From Bacteroidales bacterium (lineage in GTDB: Bacteria; Bacteroidota; Bacteroidia; Bacteroidales; S143-33), in assembly GCA_027083655.1 (NCBI GenBank), contig JALWNS010000096.1:1-7233 (forward strand): a DNA stretch of 7,233 nt, in the 5' to 3' direction. Of the stretch, positions 1-6,207 are shown one piece after another; the first letter of the stretch is position 1; the number at the start of each line of letters is the position of its first letter. The position numbers and the translations under genes are program-made. A model generated the notes under the pieces. The model did not search any database and was not told the origin of the DNA. It was given only the letters and a program-made list of their open reading frames with translations.

Positions 1-675
1 CTCCTGTGCATACTGCTTGATAAATTTATAAGGTTCGTCTGGGTTTTCAAAGGCAAATTCCACACTTTTTTTAAGTACCTGTTGTACTAGTCTTTGTGTA
101 TTGTCATTTATGCGGCGGTTAATTATTATGCCACCAAGAGGGACTGGCAACCCTGTGGTTTGCTCCCAGTATTCACCAAGATCAATTATTTTTTTTAGCC
201 CTTTTTTCTGGTATGTGAAACGTGTCTCATGTATTATCAGACCAGCGTCAACATTTCCATCTAAAATAGCCTGCTCTATATCCGAGAAAAGATATTCTTC
301 CAGATCTGGTAGGTGTGTGAAGGCCAAATGGAGTAGCAGATTTGCAGTGGTATGCTCGCCAGGGATAGCTATTTTCCCCAGCTGAGGAACCTGGGCGGGT
401 GTATATGGTTTATTACTAATAAGTAAAGGTCCGTTATTGCGTCCCAGGGCACTGCCACTATCCAGAATCTTATATTTGTCGGCAATGTAGGCATAAGCAT
501 GGAAACTAATTTTTGTTATATCAATTTCCCCTTTCATAGCCATGCGGTTAAGTTCTTCTACATCGGCCATAATGTATTCAAATTCAAGTCCCTGTGTGTC
601 TATTTTGTGATGAAGCATAGCGTCGAAAATAAAGGTATCATTTGGACATGTAGATAGTCCGACAGTCAATTTCAT
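1..675 (-). CDS. mqnD: 1,4-dihydroxy-6-naphthoate synthase MqnD, 5' part (C-terminus beyond the window)
   Basis: This is the N-terminal 225 codons of a minus-strand gene that stays open to base 1. MqnD converts cyclic dehypoxanthinyl futalosine to 1,4-dihydroxy-6-naphthoate in the cytoplasm, a step of the futalosine route to menaquinone. The fold resembles a periplasmic-binding protein with two lobes. Visible family signatures are STCPNDTFIFDA at residues 8-19, the substrate-lobe motif IPGEHTTANLLL at 104-115, and LIIHETRFTY at 146-155. His149 in that last motif probably corresponds to the proposed catalytic histidine of the Thermus enzyme. Family members are usually about 270-290 residues, so roughly 50-60 are missing to the left. 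The ATG at 675-673 fits the family N-terminus and has no Shine-Dalgarno sequence. The gene diverges from the peptide transporter across 78 bp. The mqnD call is strong because several family motifs occur in order; MqnA is related but lacks this opening signature. Confidence 0.93.
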   Translation of the reverse strand, partial: MKLTVGLSTCPNDTFIFDAMLHHKIDTQGLEFEYIMADVEELNRMAMKGEIDITKISFHAYAYIADKYKILDSGSALGRNNGPLLISNKPYTPAQVPQLGKIAIPGEHTTANLLLHLAFTHLPDLEEYLFSDIEQAILDGNVDAGLIIHETRFTYQKKGLKKIIDLGEYWEQTTGLPVPLGGIIINRRINDNTQRLVQQVLKKSVEFAFENPDEPYKFIKQYAQE

Positions 676-708
676 GATTTAAAATTTTTTAAGTTTACCG
701 AAAAAAAT

Positions 709-716
709 TATTTTTG
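709..716 (+). promoter_or_regulatory. Probable promoter -7 element for the POT transporter gene
   Basis: TATTTTTG matches the Bacteroidota -7 consensus TAnnTTTG exactly. It would start transcription near 722 and leave a leader of about 30 nt before the gene. The -33 region, near 687-696, is only a T-run and not a clear TTTG, so the promoter is incomplete by consensus and sits in an A/T-rich gap where chance matches are possible. Confidence 0.5.
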
Positions 717-730
717 GCATTGAAAGTTAG

Positions 731-738
731 CAAGAATA
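731..738 (-). promoter_or_regulatory. Weak candidate -7 element for mqnD
   Basis: Read on the minus strand this is TATTCTTG, one mismatch from the Bacteroidota -7 consensus TAnnTTTG, about 55 bp upstream of the mqnD start. I see no matching -33 TTG at the right distance, so this is only the best candidate in the short divergent gap. Confidence 0.25.
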
Positions 739-753
739 AACCATTTAAAAAAT

Positions 754-2430
754 ATGCGTATGCTAAAAGGTCATCCCAAAGGGTTGTATGTTGCGTTCTT
801 TGCCAACATGGGCGAGCGTTTTGGTTTCTACACCATGATGGCAATTCTGGTGCTTTTCTTACAAGCTAAGTATGGTCTTTCTGCCGAAAAAGCAGGTGCT
901 ATTTACAGTACATTTTATTTTGCTATTTATGGTCTTGCCCTCCTTGGGGGTATAATTGCCGATGCCACTAAACGTCTGATGACTACCATTACCATTGGCC
1001 TTGTTGTAATGTTCCTGGGTTATGTTTTGATGGCAACTCCGGGTTTTGGCCTGGGTGTCACGTTGGTTGCCCTTGGTATCATAGCTTTTGGTAATGGTCT
1101 GTTCAAAGGGAACCTTCAGGCGCTAGTTGGTAATCTTTATGAATATAAAGAATACTCTGCGCTTCGTGACCGTGCCTTCATGATTTTCTACATGGGTATT
1201 AATATTGGTGCTTTTTTTGCTCCCAGTGCTGCTACAGGTGTAAGAAATTGGTGGTTGAAGATACATGGCTTTGGATATAATGCCAACTTACCACAGATGA
1301 GCCATGCATACCTTAATGGTACGTTGCCCGCAGAGAGATTGGATGAATTCAGACAGCTAGCAGAGCAGGTTAGTGGGCATGCCGTAGCAGATCTGGCTGC
1401 TTTTGCACAACAATATATTGATGTTTTCTCACGTGGTTATCACATGGCTTTTGCTGTAGCAGCCGTGTCAATGGTAATATCTTTGCTTATCTATATCATA
1501 TTTAACAAATACCTCAAGCCGGGTGATCTGTTGCGTAAGAAGTCTGACGAGGTTCCTGAGACAATGAAGGAGATTTCTCCAGAAGAGACTCGTGAGAGAC
1601 TCGTAGCCCTGGGATTGGTATTCCTGGTTGTTATATTCTTCTGGATGGCTTTCCACCAGAATGGATTGACATTGACGCTGTTTGCACGTGATTATATAGT
1701 GGAACATGTATCTAAGTGGTCATATATTTTCTTTGATCTGCGAAGCTTCCTGCTGGTAATTCTGGCAATAATATCGCTAATTTACGTGTTACGCAAACAG
1801 ACCAAGCCAATGTGGAAAGGTATTTGGGCTGCTATTTTCCTTATTTCCCTCGCAGCAGTCTACTGGATTGTTAACCATCTGTACCAGAACGAGATGCCTA
1901 TTGAGCCAGAGAAATTCCAGCACTTTAATCCGATCTTTATCGTATTCCTCACACCTGTAATAGTATGGTTCTTTGGTAAATTAAACGAAAAAGGTAAAGA
2001 GCCATCTACTCCTCGCAAGATAGCTATTGGTATGTTCCTGGCATCATTGGCATATATTGTGTTGATTATTCCTTCGATGCACTTGCCAGCTCCTAAGGAA
2101 ATTGGCGATGCAGGATCACCAGAACGTGTATCTGAATACTGGCTCATATCTACATATCTTATCCTCACTATAGCAGAGCTGTTCCTTAGCCCAATGGGTA
2201 TTTCATTTGTATCCAAGGTTGCTCCACCTAAGCTCAAAGGTTCTATGCAGGGAGCATGGCTTGGTGCTACTGCCCTGGGTAACCTGTTGCTCCAGGTTGG
2301 TAGCTTCTTCTGGACACGTCTGGAGCTATGGCAGGTCTGGGCAATATTCGTAGGCGTTACATCACTGTCAGGATTGTTTATGGTATCGATACTAAAAAAA
2401 TTGGAGAGAATAACAGGCAATAGTAAATAA
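754..2430 (+). CDS. POT/PTR2-family proton-coupled oligopeptide transporter (peptide MFS transporter)
   Basis: This 558-residue polytopic inner-membrane protein belongs to the proton-dependent oligopeptide transporter family, which imports di- and tripeptides. Signatures in order are a TM1 motif around residues 18-26 (N-M-G-E-R-F-G-F-Y), the TM2-TM3 loop motif GGIIADATKR (65-74), TM4 Lys118 in LFKGN, the PTR2 signature FYMGINIGAF (145-154), TM7 W297...Q302, and Glu475 in AELFLSPMG. The family motif ExxERFxYY reads NxxERFxFY here, so the first Glu is Asn18. About 65 hydrophilic residues (roughly 163-228) lie between two TM helices where classical POTs have a short loop, and they probably face the periplasm. 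The ATG at 754 is annotated, but the ATG at 760 (MLKGHPKG) is equally plausible. Neither has a Shine-Dalgarno sequence. The gene is probably monocistronic: it ends 18 bp before a strong terminator hairpin and the next gene is convergent. The exact substrate cannot be read from the sequence. Confidence 0.93.
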   Translation: MRMLKGHPKGLYVAFFANMGERFGFYTMMAILVLFLQAKYGLSAEKAGAIYSTFYFAIYGLALLGGIIADATKRLMTTITIGLVVMFLGYVLMATPGFGLGVTLVALGIIAFGNGLFKGNLQALVGNLYEYKEYSALRDRAFMIFYMGINIGAFFAPSAATGVRNWWLKIHGFGYNANLPQMSHAYLNGTLPAERLDEFRQLAEQVSGHAVADLAAFAQQYIDVFSRGYHMAFAVAAVSMVISLLIYIIFNKYLKPGDLLRKKSDEVPETMKEISPEETRERLVALGLVFLVVIFFWMAFHQNGLTLTLFARDYIVEHVSKWSYIFFDLRSFLLVILAIISLIYVLRKQTKPMWKGIWAAIFLISLAAVYWIVNHLYQNEMPIEPEKFQHFNPIFIVFLTPVIVWFFGKLNEKGKEPSTPRKIAIGMFLASLAYIVLIIPSMHLPAPKEIGDAGSPERVSEYWLISTYLILTIAELFLSPMGISFVSKVAPPKLKGSMQGAWLGATALGNLLLQVGSFFWTRLELWQVWAIFVGVTSLSGLFMVSILKKLERITGNSK

Positions 2431-2448
2431 TCGGGCCTGGTTTATGAT

Positions 2449-2483
2449 GACAAAAGGCGTCGCTTTTGGCGACGCCTTTTGTC
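2449..2483. terminator. Bidirectional intrinsic terminator between convergent genes
   Basis: GACAAAAGGCGTCGC and its perfect reverse complement flank a 5-base TTTTG loop, giving a 15-bp uninterrupted stem. The G/C-rich core (GGCGTCGC/GCGACGCC) is flanked by AAAA on the left and TTTT on the right, so an RNA from either strand gives a G/C hairpin followed by a short U-run. It starts 18 bp after the transporter stop and ends 17 bp from the stop of the convergent DUF2726 gene, so it can serve both. Confidence 0.9.
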
Positions 2484-2500
2484 GTATATTGGGCTGTTGG

Positions 2501-2998
2501 TTAACTGCTTACACTGTCGATCGTGGATAAGAGCAGCTTTTCTATGGCTTTGTAGTTAAGTTTGTTACTGTGACGAATTCTGATAATTTCTATCCCGGCA
2601 TTACGCAATGCATTCTCAACGAAGATGTCTCTTTGGCGCCGGTCAGGGCGGTCGTGTGTCCGGCCATCGTACTCTATAGCCACCAGAGGCTCTAAATATG
2701 GTAGACTAAAAAGTACGAAGTCCACGGTTTTGCGATTAATTTTGTTTTGATATTTCCAGAAATCTCTCCTGTTTACGTTTGGTACCAGAATATTGCTAAG
2801 GACAACCTGTGGTATAACAACTACATCATCTGGTAAAACCACCTGCAACCATTCATAAAAACGCCTTTCCGGGACCGAAAGCAAGTACTTGCGTTTACGG
2901 TATGGATAAACCTGTCTGTTTAATTTTTTGAATAACCTTGTGATAAGAATGATAAAAGCAATGAACGTTAGAATACTGATTAGACGACTAGCATCCAT
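2501..2998 (-). CDS. Membrane-anchored DUF2726-family protein (predicted PD-(D/E)XK-like fold)
   Basis: This 165-residue protein has one N-terminal hydrophobic segment (about residues 5-21, SRLISILTFIAFIILIT), then a basic linker rich in Lys, Arg and Tyr (22-38). A DUF2726-like domain fills about 41-150. Recognisable family elements are the opening PERRFYEWL (43-51), TVDFVLF (91-97), the core strand VAIEYDGRTH (106-115), and RDIFVENALRNAGIEIIRIR (123-142). Asp93 and Glu109 with Asp111 lie where PD-(D/E)XK nuclease-like folds put their acidic residues, but the canonical Lys is not obvious. The basic linker after the helix predicts a cytoplasmic catalytic domain. The gene starts 6 bp after the MerR-type regulator stop and shares its direction, so the two are probably cotranscribed and end at the 2449-2483 hairpin. 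No activity has been established for this family to my knowledge; nuclease function is inference from fold resemblance. Confidence 0.75.
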   Translation of the reverse strand: MDASRLISILTFIAFIILITRLFKKLNRQVYPYRKRKYLLSVPERRFYEWLQVVLPDDVVVIPQVVLSNILVPNVNRRDFWKYQNKINRKTVDFVLFSLPYLEPLVAIEYDGRTHDRPDRRQRDIFVENALRNAGIEIIRIRHSNKLNYKAIEKLLLSTIDSVSS

Positions 2999-3004
2999 TA
3001 TTTT

Positions 3005-3838
3005 TTATTTTATCTGGCTTATCTTGTTTATTATTTTGAGGTTAGGGCTATCTGGGAGCTCGGCTTCTTCTGCTAAGTCAACTATAACTATTTTGTGATT
3101 GGAAGCTATAAGTCTCTTGTAGAAACTATTGTGAAGAGGATTATAAACAGTCAGGAAAGAGTCGTGGACAAATTTTTTTGATGAAACAAGCTCTGAAACA
3201 TCTTGTGTAGGTCCTATAAAGGTAATTTTGTTTTGAAGCTTGTTGAGAATAAAAGAAAAATAGATCAGAATCGGCATAGTATGGCTACCTGGTGGAACCA
3301 TAGCAATATAATGGTTTTTGTAATATGTCACAGGAGAGAATTTTAGGTTCTGCCACAAAAAACGTGATAATTGGTTAAAGGCAAAGTCGTAATGCAGGCC
3401 ACTAATAATGTCAGTGAGCCACAGTAGCTCTACCTTACGCAGGAAAGGATAAATTGTTTTTTCGAAAGTATTTTCAATCCCAGTGTTAATGATTTCTTTA
3501 ATAATAATGTCGTCAATGAATTTTTGGTTAAAGTCTGTCACACCTAGCATAAGTTGTTCGATAATCGTAGATTGTGCTTCGCTTGGTATTTTTATATCAA
3601 GGACTAGCTCTTGCAGACGTGTGAATGTTAGCCTTGCAATTTCGGATATTCGCATGCCTTTCTTGTATAGCACTACGACCATCAAGAGTTTTTTCAAGTC
3701 TTGCTCAGAATACAGTCTTATGTTTGTGTCGGTGCGTTTTGGAGAGAGCAGGTTATAGCGTTTCTCCCAGATGCGTATGGTATGAGCCTTGATAGATGAA
3801 ATACGCTCGAGATCATTAATAGAATAAGTTTTGTTCAT
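3005..3838 (-). CDS. MerR-family transcriptional regulator with degenerate cobalamin-binding-like C-terminus
   Basis: This 277-residue protein begins with a MerR winged helix-turn-helix: YSINDLERISSIKAHTIRIWEKRYNLLSPKRT (residues 5-36), then RLYSEQDLKKLL (41-52) and GMRISEIARL (61-70). The rest has the layout of CarH/LitR-type regulators: a four-helix region (about 90-165), then an alpha/beta domain (about 167-265) that resembles a B12-binding Rossmann fold, including ITFIGPTQDVSEL. The hallmarks of cobalamin binding look eroded. In the Wx9EH-type motif Trp140 is kept, but the E-H pair aligns with Tyr150-Asp151. The DxHxxG-type segment reads GSHTMPI (184-190), with a His but Pro where the conserved Gly should be. 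It probably binds DNA as a dimer or tetramer, but its effector is unknown. The start ATG lies about 22 bp downstream of a good promoter match. It leads a two-gene unit with the DUF2726 gene. Confidence 0.85.
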   Translation of the reverse strand: MNKTYSINDLERISSIKAHTIRIWEKRYNLLSPKRTDTNIRLYSEQDLKKLLMVVVLYKKGMRISEIARLTFTRLQELVLDIKIPSEAQSTIIEQLMLGVTDFNQKFIDDIIIKEIINTGIENTFEKTIYPFLRKVELLWLTDIISGLHYDFAFNQLSRFLWQNLKFSPVTYYKNHYIAMVPPGSHTMPILIYFSFILNKLQNKITFIGPTQDVSELVSSKKFVHDSFLTVYNPLHNSFYKRLIASNHKIVIVDLAEEAELPDSPNLKIINKISQIK

Positions 3839-3860
3839 GTAAAAATGCTCTGTTTTTGAA

Positions 3861-3890
3861 CAAAGTTAAAAAAAACTGTAAATAATCAAA
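3861..3890 (-). promoter_or_regulatory. Promoter of the merR-type/DUF2726 unit
   Basis: On the minus strand, TTTG (3890-3887), an 18-bp spacer and TAACTTTG (3868-3861) match both boxes of the Bacteroidota primary sigma consensus. Transcription would begin near 3855, leaving a leader of about 17 nt. The -33 box lies 1 bp from the upstream rluD stop codon, so no terminator fits between the genes and read-through from rluD is possible. Any autoregulatory operator would have to overlap the rluD end. Confidence 0.7.
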
Positions 3891-3891
3891 T

Positions 3892-4932
3892 TTATAGCTC
3901 ATCAAGGCCATGACCTTTTTCATATATCCTGGCAAAGTGTCTCCACCTATCTATTGCCTGCTCCATATCTTGTGGAAGAGGTGAGTCAAAGAACATTTCT
4001 TCTCCCGTGCGTGGATGTTTAAATCCTAGAGACTTAGCGTGTAGTGCCTGACGGGGACAGACCTCCAGGGTATTGCGCACAAATTGTTCGTACTTCTTAG
4101 ACCTGAGGCCATAGAGCACTTTGTCCCCTCCATAATCCTTGTCTCCAAAAAGTGGATGGTTCAGATGCTTCATGTGTGCCCGTATCTGGTGGGTGCGGCC
4201 TGTCTCCAGTCTGAGCTCTATAAGTGTAGTGAAATAAAATCTTTCCAGTACGCGCCAATGAGTGACGGCATGCTTACCCTGCGAACCATCGGGGAAAACA
4301 TGCATTATCTGGCGGTTGCGGGGATGACGGCCTATGTGTCCTGTGACTGTGCCTTCATCTTCCTTGAAATTACCCCAGGCCAGGGCAATATATTTTCTGT
4401 GTGTGGTGTGTGCCTTGAATTGTGCTGCCAGGTTATTATGTGCTTGAGGCGTCTTGGCTACGACAAGGACACCACTGGTGTCCTTGTCGATACGGTGTAC
4501 CATGCCTGCCCTTATGTCCGGATCAGCAAACACAGGAGCATCTTTCATGTGAAAGGCCAAAGCATTCATCAATGTGCCTTTGTAATGGCCATAGGCAGGG
4601 TGGACCACCATGCCAGCAGGCTTGTTTACCACGATTATATCATCATCTTCGTAGAGAATGTTTAATGGAATATCCTGTGGTACAATCTCCCATTCTTCCT
4701 TTGGCTCGGGCTTCATAATGCTAATAACATCATTGGGTCTAACCTTGTAGCTTGGCTTCTCTGGCTGTCCATTAACAAAAATGCCTCCTTGCTTGGCAAT
4801 CTTAAGGACTTGTGATCGTGTCCAACCTTCTAAATGTCCTGCAATATAAGCGTCCAGACGCATTGTTTTTTGCCCAGGATCCACAATTATTCGGTGATGT
4901 TCGTACAATGTATTTTCACCGTTTTCCTTCAT
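3892..4932 (-). CDS. rluD: RluA-family 23S rRNA pseudouridine synthase, RluD-like
   Basis: This 346-residue cytoplasmic enzyme isomerises specific uridines to pseudouridine. E. coli RluD acts on 23S helix 69 (positions 1911, 1915, 1917). An S4 RNA-binding domain spans about residues 22-75 (MRLDAYIAGHLEGWTRSQV, then GGIFVNGQ). The RluA-type catalytic domain follows, with ILYEDDDIIVVNKPAGMVVHP (92-112) and the active-site motif HRIDKDTSG (146-154), in which Asp149 is the nucleophile equivalent. LETGRTHQIRAHM (242-254) and HPLFGDKDYGG (259-269) are also conserved. The length is slightly above the E. coli enzyme (326). RluA-family paralogues are hard to separate, but the S4 domain plus these motifs favour RluD over RluA, which lacks S4. 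The start at 4932 lies 24 bp from a good -7 box; Met24 is an internal alternative but would clip the S4 domain's lead-in. The gene is divergent from prfA. Confidence 0.88.
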   Translation of the reverse strand: MKENGENTLYEHHRIIVDPGQKTMRLDAYIAGHLEGWTRSQVLKIAKQGGIFVNGQPEKPSYKVRPNDVISIMKPEPKEEWEIVPQDIPLNILYEDDDIIVVNKPAGMVVHPAYGHYKGTLMNALAFHMKDAPVFADPDIRAGMVHRIDKDTSGVLVVAKTPQAHNNLAAQFKAHTTHRKYIALAWGNFKEDEGTVTGHIGRHPRNRQIMHVFPDGSQGKHAVTHWRVLERFYFTTLIELRLETGRTHQIRAHMKHLNHPLFGDKDYGGDKVLYGLRSKKYEQFVRNTLEVCPRQALHAKSLGFKHPRTGEEMFFDSPLPQDMEQAIDRWRHFARIYEKGHGLDEL

Positions 4933-4955
4933 TTAATGGCTTTATTTTTGTGGGT

Positions 4956-4990
4956 CAAAGTTATGATTTTCGGCTTAATATTACCACAAA
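4956..4990 (-). promoter_or_regulatory. Promoter of the rluD gene
   Basis: On the minus strand the -7 box TAACTTTG (4963-4956) is an exact TAnnTTTG match and is identical to the one before the MerR-type gene. A TTTG at 4990-4987 could be the -33 box, but the 23-bp spacer is at the long limit. The predicted leader is about 17 nt. Confidence 0.6.
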
Positions 4991-5041
4991 GGCATATTAT
5001 AAATTCTAAATTAGTCTTTAAGAACTAAAAATCTAGACCTA

Positions 5042-5067
5042 TTGTTTGGCAAAAAAAGTTATCTTTG
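5042..5067 (+). promoter_or_regulatory. Promoter of the prfA-pyrF unit
   Basis: TATCTTTG at 5060-5067 matches the Bacteroidota -7 consensus exactly. ATTG and TTTG at 5041-5048 lie upstream, but the spacers (15 bp from the TTG at 5042-5044) are shorter than the usual 17-23, so the -33 assignment is uncertain. The predicted start is near 5073, with a leader of about 24 nt and no Shine-Dalgarno sequence before the prfA ATG. It is one of a back-to-back pair with the rluD promoter. Confidence 0.6.
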
Positions 5068-5096
5068 CACACGACAAAAAAATAAAAGATTAGCAA

Positions 5097-6185
5097 ATGA
5101 CAGAGAATATTATTTTGGAGAAATTAGCAGGTGTTGAGCAAAAGTTTAAAGAAATAGAACAACAATTATCAGATCCAGAAGTTATAAGCGACCAGAAAAA
5201 GTTTGTCAAGCTCAATCGGGAATATCACGATTTACAGCCAATCATAAATGTTTATCACCAATACCAGGATGTGCTGGATGGAATAAAAGAAGCCAAGGAA
5301 ATTCTTGAGACAGAGAAAGATGAAGAGATGCGCCAGATGGCAAAGGATGAGCTCGAAGAACTAGAACAGAAGAAAGAAAAACTAGAGGAAAAGATCCGCT
5401 TCCTGCTATTGCCTAAGGATCCTGATGACCATAAGAATGCAGTTGTGGAAATTAGAGCCGGTACAGGCGGCGATGAAGCCGCTATTTTTGCGGGAGACCT
5501 TTTCCGTATGTACACAAAATATTGCGAAAGAAAAGGTTGGAAGGTCGAAGTATCTCGATTTACAGACTCAGACATGGGAGGATATAAAGAAATAGTTTTT
5601 AATGTCATTGGAGATGGAGCTTATGGAGTGATGAAGTTCGAGTCTGGTGTACACCGTGTACAGCGCGTACCCAAGACCGAGTCACAGGGTCGCATCCATA
5701 CGTCTGCTGCCACGGTAGCTGTGTTTCCTGAGGCTGAGGAGTTTGACCTGGAGCTTAAACCAGAGGATATAAAGAAAGAAATCACTACATCACGCGGCCC
5801 AGGAGGCCAGTCAGTCAATACAACTTATTCAGCAGTACGACTGACACACATACCTACGGGCATTACTGTTTATTGCCAGAATGAGCGCTCCCAGCTACAG
5901 AACTATCAGGCAGCACTTAAAGAGCTACGTACACGTGTTTATAACCTCGAGTATGAAAAACGGATGAAAGAGATAGCAGCCAAGCGCAAAACAATGGTCT
6001 CCACAGGTGACCGTTCGGCTAAGATCCGGACATATAATTTTCCCCAAAACAGGGTGACAGACCATCGTATAAATCTGACACTTTATAACTTACAGGAGGT
6101 ACTAAATGGCGACCTTGACCCAATAATTGAGCAGCTCCAGATAGCAGAGAATGCCGAAAAGCTCAAAGCCGAAGAACAATCATAA
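5097..6185 (+). CDS. prfA: Peptide chain release factor 1 (RF1)
   Basis: RF1 reads UAA and UAG in the ribosomal A site and triggers peptidyl-tRNA hydrolysis. The 362-residue length matches E. coli RF1 (360). The N-terminal domain (about 1-105) is helical and rich in Glu and Lys, as expected for the domain that RF-dedicated factors contact. The codon-recognition tripeptide is P-K-T at 192-194 inside VPKTESQGRIHTSA. This is the PxT class of RF1, whereas RF2 carries SPF, and it settles the RF1/RF2 choice. The hydrolysis motif GGQ is at 236-238 in TSRGPGGQSVN, the substrate of PrmC-type glutamine methylation. STGDRSAKIRTYNFPQNRVTDHR (302-324) is the usual C-terminal signature. The start ATG at 5097 has an A-rich leader without a Shine-Dalgarno sequence. 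Only 22 bp separate the stop from pyrF, so the two genes are probably cotranscribed. Confidence 0.97.
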   Translation: MTENIILEKLAGVEQKFKEIEQQLSDPEVISDQKKFVKLNREYHDLQPIINVYHQYQDVLDGIKEAKEILETEKDEEMRQMAKDELEELEQKKEKLEEKIRFLLLPKDPDDHKNAVVEIRAGTGGDEAAIFAGDLFRMYTKYCERKGWKVEVSRFTDSDMGGYKEIVFNVIGDGAYGVMKFESGVHRVQRVPKTESQGRIHTSAATVAVFPEAEEFDLELKPEDIKKEITTSRGPGGQSVNTTYSAVRLTHIPTGITVYCQNERSQLQNYQAALKELRTRVYNLEYEKRMKEIAAKRKTMVSTGDRSAKIRTYNFPQNRVTDHRINLTLYNLQEVLNGDLDPIIEQLQIAENAEKLKAEEQS

Positions 6186-6207
6186 AAGTTTATAAACCAC
6201 TATATAA

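Noticed and set aside
101..385. 94-codon open frame on the plus strand at the left edge
   Set aside because: It is the reverse shadow of mqnD, whose minus-strand frame carries several family motifs across the same bases.
1860..2420. 186-codon open frame on the minus strand inside the peptide transporter gene
   Set aside because: It lies antisense to a clearly conserved POT gene, its product shows no recognisable motif, and it has no promoter or leader of its own.
4084..4665. 193-codon open frame on the plus strand inside rluD
   Set aside because: It is antisense to the conserved catalytic domain of RluD. The protein is Cys- and His-rich in a way that reflects reversed codons and matches no family I know.
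4943..4950. Plus-strand TATTTTTG matching the -7 consensus between rluD and prfA
   Set aside because: It is about 150 bp from prfA, has no supporting -33 box, and lies in the A/T-rich rluD leader. The 5060-5067 box is better placed, so this is probably a chance match.
5255..5608. 117-codon minus-strand frame rich in Ser and Phe
   Set aside because: The composition is the antisense image of the Glu/Lys-rich RF1 N-terminal domain, which explains it fully.
5097..6185. Release factor 2 as an alternative identity, with a programmed frameshift
   Set aside because: The recognition tripeptide is P-K-T rather than S-P-F, and the frame is continuous without an early in-frame stop, so it is RF1.
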